Shown: in pieces, positions 60,528-64,000 of the stretch | Position numbering within the stretch: the stretch's first letter is position 1 | Layout of the letters: each line of letters opens with the position of its first letter | NCBI RefSeq assembly: GCF_016862215.1 | Contig: NZ_BOMN01000029.1 | Span: forward strand, 1-64,000 | Direction: 5' to 3' | Length of the DNA stretch: 64,000 nucleotides | Source: Winogradskya humida | Lineage (GTDB): Bacteria > Actinomycetota > Actinomycetes > Mycobacteriales > Micromonosporaceae | Position numbers and translations under genes: made by a program | Notes under the pieces: model-generated | What the model saw: the letters and a program-made list of their open reading frames with translations, nothing else | What the model was told of the DNA's origin: nothing | Databases searched by the model: none

Positions 60528-62942
60528 CTACTCAATTAGGCTTCCGATCAGGCGGAGGTCTCGGGAGGAGGCGCCGACGGAGATGGTGTAGGTGCCGGGG
60601 ATGGTGTGCCAGGTGCCGTTTTGCCAGTGTTGGAAGCTTCGGGCGGCGAGGGTTGTGGTGATTCGCTGGGATTGGCCTGGGGATAGCTGGACCTTGGCGA
60701 AGCCGCGGAGGTTGCGTGGGGGTTCTCCTGCGGCGGGGGGCTGCTGGACGTAGACCTGGGCGACCTCGGCGCCGGGGCGTTTGCCGGTGTTGGTGATTGT
60801 GTATTGGACCTGGATGCTGCCGTTCTTGGCGGGTGACAGGCGGAGGTCTGAGTACGCGAAGGTGGTGTAGGAGAGGCCGAAGCCGAATTCGAAGAGGGGC
60901 TGGACCGCCTGGGTGTCGTACCAGCGGTAGCCCACTGACAGGCCTTCGGAGTAGTTGCCGCCGGGGAAACGGGCGGGGTCGGCAGCCGGCGCGTCGGCGA
61001 GGGAGACGGGGAACGTCACCGGGAGTTTGGCGGAGAAGTTGACGGTGCCGTAGAGGAGGTTGGCCAGGGCATGGCCGTATTCCTGGCCGGGGAACCAGGT
61101 TTCGATGATGGCTCGGACGGAGGCGGACCAGGGCATGGTGACCGCGGAGCCGCTGTTGACCACGACGATCGTGTTGGGGTTGGCGGCGGCGACATCCTGG
61201 ACCAGGCGGTTCTGGGCTTCGGGGAGGTTGATGTCGGGGAGGTCGGCGCCTTCGGTGCCGAAGCGGCCGACGACCACCACGGCCAGGTCGGCGGTGGCGG
61301 CTACTCGGACGGCGTCGTTGTGGAGGTCCTGGCCGGGTTGGAGCCAGCCGAGGGTGAGCACCGCGTTGCCGGTGAACTGGGCGTATTCGACGGTGACCGG
61401 GACCGGTTTGCCGGCGGTCAACGTGATCGAGCCCGTTGTGGTGCGGGCCTTGTGTTCGGCCCAGCCGGTGTCGATGACCGTTTTGTCCCCCACGCGCAGC
61501 CGGGCGCCGTCGGTGTTGCTCAGCGAGAAGCGGTAGACGCCAGAGACTGACGGGGTGATCGTGGTGGTGGAGCGGGCCGACCACTGCGACTTGCGGCCGG
61601 TGCCGGGGTCGCCGCCACGCCAGCTGCCGTCGAGCACCTTGTCGGTTCGGGAGCTAAAAACCGCGCTCAAGCCAGTACCCGTAAAGAAGTTTGTCCGGAA
61701 TGTCGAAAAGACCGGCGGGAAGGCACCGTCCGCACGCACCGTGCCGGGCTGGTAGGTCGTCGAGGGGTCCCGCTCCTTGATGCCCTGGTACGGCGAGACC
61801 ACGTACTCCGGATCGACCCGAGCGCTCCCACCCCCCTGGCTGAGCACGCTGGTCTCACCGCCGTTGCCGATCACCGCGATCGAGCCGGTTTGGGCAGCGT
61901 CGAGTGGCAGCAGGTTGCCGGCGTTCTTGAGCAGGACGCTGCCCTGTTCGGCGACCTGCCGGGCGATCGCCGCGTTGGCGGTGCTGGTGACCCGGGTGTC
62001 GAGGGTGCCGGTCGGGGGGTTGTCGAACAGGCCCTGGCGGAACATCGAGGTCAGGATGCGGCGGGCGGACTCGTCGACGTTGATCGTGGAGTCCGTCAGG
62101 GGCTTGCCGAAGTACTTGTCGCCCGGCATCTCCATGTCGAGGCCGTTGCTGGCCGAAGCCTCCGTCGAGTGGGTGGCGTCCCAGTCCGAGGTGATGAAGC
62201 CGTCGAAGCCGAACTCGTCGTGCAGGATCTTCTCCTGCAGCTCACTGTTCTCGCAGGGGAAGGTGCCGTTGACCGGGTTGTAGCCGCACATGACCGAGCC
62301 GACGCCGGCGTTGATCGCGTCCTCGAACGCGGGGAGGTAGATCTCGCGCATCGTGCGCTCGTCGATCCGCGCGTCGCTGCCGGGAGTGTTGCGCCTGGTC
62401 TCCTGGTTGTAGACCGCATAGTGCTTGACCTGCGCGATAGGGCCCTGGGACCGAATTCCGGCGATCTCCGCGGCGGCCGACTGGCCGGCCAGGTAGGGGT
62501 CCTCGCCGAGCGACTCGAAGGCCCGGCCCCAGCGGGGGTCACGGACGATGTTGATCGTGGGGGCCAGGACCACGTTGGCGCCTTTGGCCCATTCCTCGGC
62601 GCCGAGGACCTTGCCGTACGCGGTCATCAGCGCCGGGTCCCAGGAAGCGGCCGCCGCGACGGGTGCGGGGAGCTGGGTGACACCGGTCAGGCTCCCGCCG
62701 ACGCCTGCCGGGCCGTCCTGCAGGTGCAGCGGCGGGATGCCGAGCCGGGGGATGCCGTCGACGCAGCCGACGTACCCACAGGCTTTGCCGCCGTGCATGA
62801 GGGTCAGCTTCTCGGCGCGGGTCATCTTCGCGAGCAGGGCTTCCACGCGCTGATCCATGGACGGCGACGAGGAGCTGCCGCCCAGGCCGACGAGCGCCCC
62901 GCAGACGAGCACGCCCGCGAGCGCCATCCGTACCAATCGCAT
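60528..62942 (-). CDS. Secreted GH3 beta-glucosidase with PA14 domain
   Basis: An 804-aa exported enzyme. A signal peptide (VRMALAGVLVCGALVGLGG) is followed by the GH3 N-terminal barrel (KMTRAEKLTLMHGG, GPAGVGGSLTGVTQLPAPVA) with the probable nucleophile Asp in FITSDWDATH. A PA14 insertion follows at about residues 410-555 (FSTFRTNFFTGTGLSAVF, VYRFSLSNTDGARLRVGDK). The second GH3 domain has GRFGTEGADLPDINLP, and the end is a fibronectin-III-like domain (AGEPPRNLRGFAKVQLSPGQ). It probably releases glucose from beta-glucosides. Confidence 0.92.
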   Translation of the reverse strand: MRLVRMALAGVLVCGALVGLGGSSSSPSMDQRVEALLAKMTRAEKLTLMHGGKACGYVGCVDGIPRLGIPPLHLQDGPAGVGGSLTGVTQLPAPVAAAASWDPALMTAYGKVLGAEEWAKGANVVLAPTINIVRDPRWGRAFESLGEDPYLAGQSAAAEIAGIRSQGPIAQVKHYAVYNQETRRNTPGSDARIDERTMREIYLPAFEDAINAGVGSVMCGYNPVNGTFPCENSELQEKILHDEFGFDGFITSDWDATHSTEASASNGLDMEMPGDKYFGKPLTDSTINVDESARRILTSMFRQGLFDNPPTGTLDTRVTSTANAAIARQVAEQGSVLLKNAGNLLPLDAAQTGSIAVIGNGGETSVLSQGGGSARVDPEYVVSPYQGIKERDPSTTYQPGTVRADGAFPPVFSTFRTNFFTGTGLSAVFSSRTDKVLDGSWRGGDPGTGRKSQWSARSTTTITPSVSGVYRFSLSNTDGARLRVGDKTVIDTGWAEHKARTTTGSITLTAGKPVPVTVEYAQFTGNAVLTLGWLQPGQDLHNDAVRVAATADLAVVVVGRFGTEGADLPDINLPEAQNRLVQDVAAANPNTIVVVNSGSAVTMPWSASVRAIIETWFPGQEYGHALANLLYGTVNFSAKLPVTFPVSLADAPAADPARFPGGNYSEGLSVGYRWYDTQAVQPLFEFGFGLSYTTFAYSDLRLSPAKNGSIQVQYTITNTGKRPGAEVAQVYVQQPPAAGEPPRNLRGFAKVQLSPGQSQRITTTLAARSFQHWQNGTWHTIPGTYTISVGASSRDLRLIGSLIE

Positions 62943-63005
62943 CGAAACTCCCTGTTCTGCCGGGCAACAGCGGGACAGAGTATCCCCGTCCGGGAGAATG
63001 AACCG

Positions 63006-64000
63006 GTGAGTGTCGAGACGACGTTGCTGTTCATCCTCGCAGGCGTGGCGGTGGTGGTGGCGATCCGGTGGATCGCCGACCGCACCGGGCTGCCTGCCGC
63101 CGCCCTTCTGACCCTCATCGGCATCCTGTACGCGGTGCTACCGGGGCCGAACATCGAACTTGAACCGGTGGTGGTGCTGACCCTTGTCCTCCCGCCGCTG
63201 CTCTACAACGCGGCCCTGGACTCCTCGCTGCTGGACATCCGGCGCAACCTGCGTACCGTAATCAGCCTTTCTGTCGTATTGGTCGTGGTCACGGCCCTGC
63301 TGATCGGTCTGGGCTTCTCGCTCTGGGTCGCCGGTGCCACGATGGCCGCCGGGGTGGCCCTGGGCGCCGCGGTCGCCCCGCCCGACCCGGTCGCCGCGCT
63401 CGCCGTGGGCAAAAAAGTGGGGTTGCCGCACAACATCGTGACCCTGATCCAGGGCGAGGGGCTGCTCAACGACGCCACCGCCCTGACCCTGCTGACCGTC
63501 GCGGTGAATGTCGCGTCGAGTGGCCACTTCTCGTTCGGTCACACCGTGCTCGAGTTCTTCGTCTCCGCGGGCGGCGGTGTCATCGCGGGCATCGTGGTCG
63601 CGTACGCCAACCGCGCCTCCCGTCCCATCCAGCGTGACCCGCTGATCGCGAACGCCATCTCGCTGTCGACGCCGTTCCTCGCGTACGTCATCGCCGAGGA
63701 GGTGCACGTCTCCGGTGTGCTGGCGGTGGTCGTGGCGGGCCTGATCGTCGGGCACGACACCCCGCGGCTGAGCTCCGGTGCGAGCCGGCTGCAGGTGGCC
63801 GCGGTCTGGCGACTGGTCGACTTCCTCCTGGAGGGCCTGGTCTTCCTGCTCATCGGGCAGCAGTTGCCGCGGGTCATCGACGGGCTCTCGGAGTACAAGA
63901 CCTCGACCATCGTGATCGCCGTATCGATCACGGTCGGCGTGGTGCTGCTGCTGCGGCCGCTCTTCCTGCTCGTGACCCAGAAGCTGCCGGCGTCGATGCA
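63006..64000 (+). CDS. Na+/H+ antiporter (CPA1 family), partial
   Basis: The gene runs off the right edge; 331 residues are visible. The start is GTG at 63006. There are about ten hydrophobic helices, with AAVAPPDPVAALAVGKKVG and GEGLLNDATALTLL as the CPA1 motifs carrying the ion-binding Asp pair. It would exchange Na+ for H+ across the membrane. It is divergent from the GH3 gene across 63 bp. The missing C-terminus prevents finer classification. Confidence 0.9.
   Translation, partial: MSVETTLLFILAGVAVVVAIRWIADRTGLPAAALLTLIGILYAVLPGPNIELEPVVVLTLVLPPLLYNAALDSSLLDIRRNLRTVISLSVVLVVVTALLIGLGFSLWVAGATMAAGVALGAAVAPPDPVAALAVGKKVGLPHNIVTLIQGEGLLNDATALTLLTVAVNVASSGHFSFGHTVLEFFVSAGGGVIAGIVVAYANRASRPIQRDPLIANAISLSTPFLAYVIAEEVHVSGVLAVVVAGLIVGHDTPRLSSGASRLQVAAVWRLVDFLLEGLVFLLIGQQLPRVIDGLSEYKTSTIVIAVSITVGVVLLLRPLFLLVTQKLPASM

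Overview
The window is high-GC (roughly 70%) actinobacterial chromosome, most likely from Micromonosporaceae (Actinoplanes-like). The indications are GTG/TTG starts, many ATGA stop/start overlaps, DUF397 and DUF6082 proteins, an EspC/WXG type VII cassette, an F420/LLM-type oxidoreductase, a cytochrome P450, an ECF42/DGPF pair and several secreted glycoside hydrolases. The genus is inferred and was not verified.

Layout. 0-5 kb: a MarR regulator divergent from an FMN reductase, then an ABC transporter followed by a histidine kinase/response regulator pair. 5-11.3 kb: a small DUF6082 protein and two giant FtsX-type permeases with no ATPase beside them. 11.4-18.5 kb: secreted GH30 glycosidase, a LuxR-type operon ending in an unannotated 52-aa exported peptide, a LysM-M15 peptidase, an LVIVD-repeat protein and a DUF305 protein. 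18.4-26.2 kb: HAD phosphatase, secreted/membrane hypotheticals, a repeat-rich membrane protein coupled to an ATP-grasp ligase, a second MarR/oxidoreductase pair and an S51-like/CysS-C-terminal fusion. 26.3-36 kb: a secreted beta-helix protein, a Gfo/Idh/MocA oxidoreductase, gene remnants (GNAT, SGNH), a sigma-region-2-only protein, a 12-gene tRNA array (30.76-31.86 kb), an epimerase, a type VII secretion toxin cassette and tRNA-Arg(CCT). 36-47.5 kb: hypotheticals, a MerR-controlled DrrAB-like exporter, a third MarR locus with an LLM-FAD fusion enzyme, sulfotransferase, TsaC-like protein and an EamA transporter. 47.6-51.1 kb: IrrE-like peptidase, membrane protein, XRE regulator and P450. 51.3-64 kb: peptide deformylase, M48 peptidase, TIM-barrel isomerase, ECF42 sigma with DGPF protein, an SAH riboswitch controlling S-adenosylhomocysteine hydrolase, alpha/beta hydrolase, MerR regulator, DUF6082/DUF397, secreted GH3 glucosidase and the start of a Na+/H+ antiporter.

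How genes work together. Three MarR genes are each divergent from flavin or quinone oxidoreductases, with a strong palindrome between them, and look like redox-sensing switches. The SAH riboswitch has a visible expression platform in which one strand can pair either with the aptamer or with the Shine-Dalgarno. The most novel-looking loci are the LuxR/LuxR/52-aa peptide operon (13.6-15.1 kb), the tRNA array with several non-canonical members, and the EspC-adaptor/WXG-toxin/putative-immunity trio.
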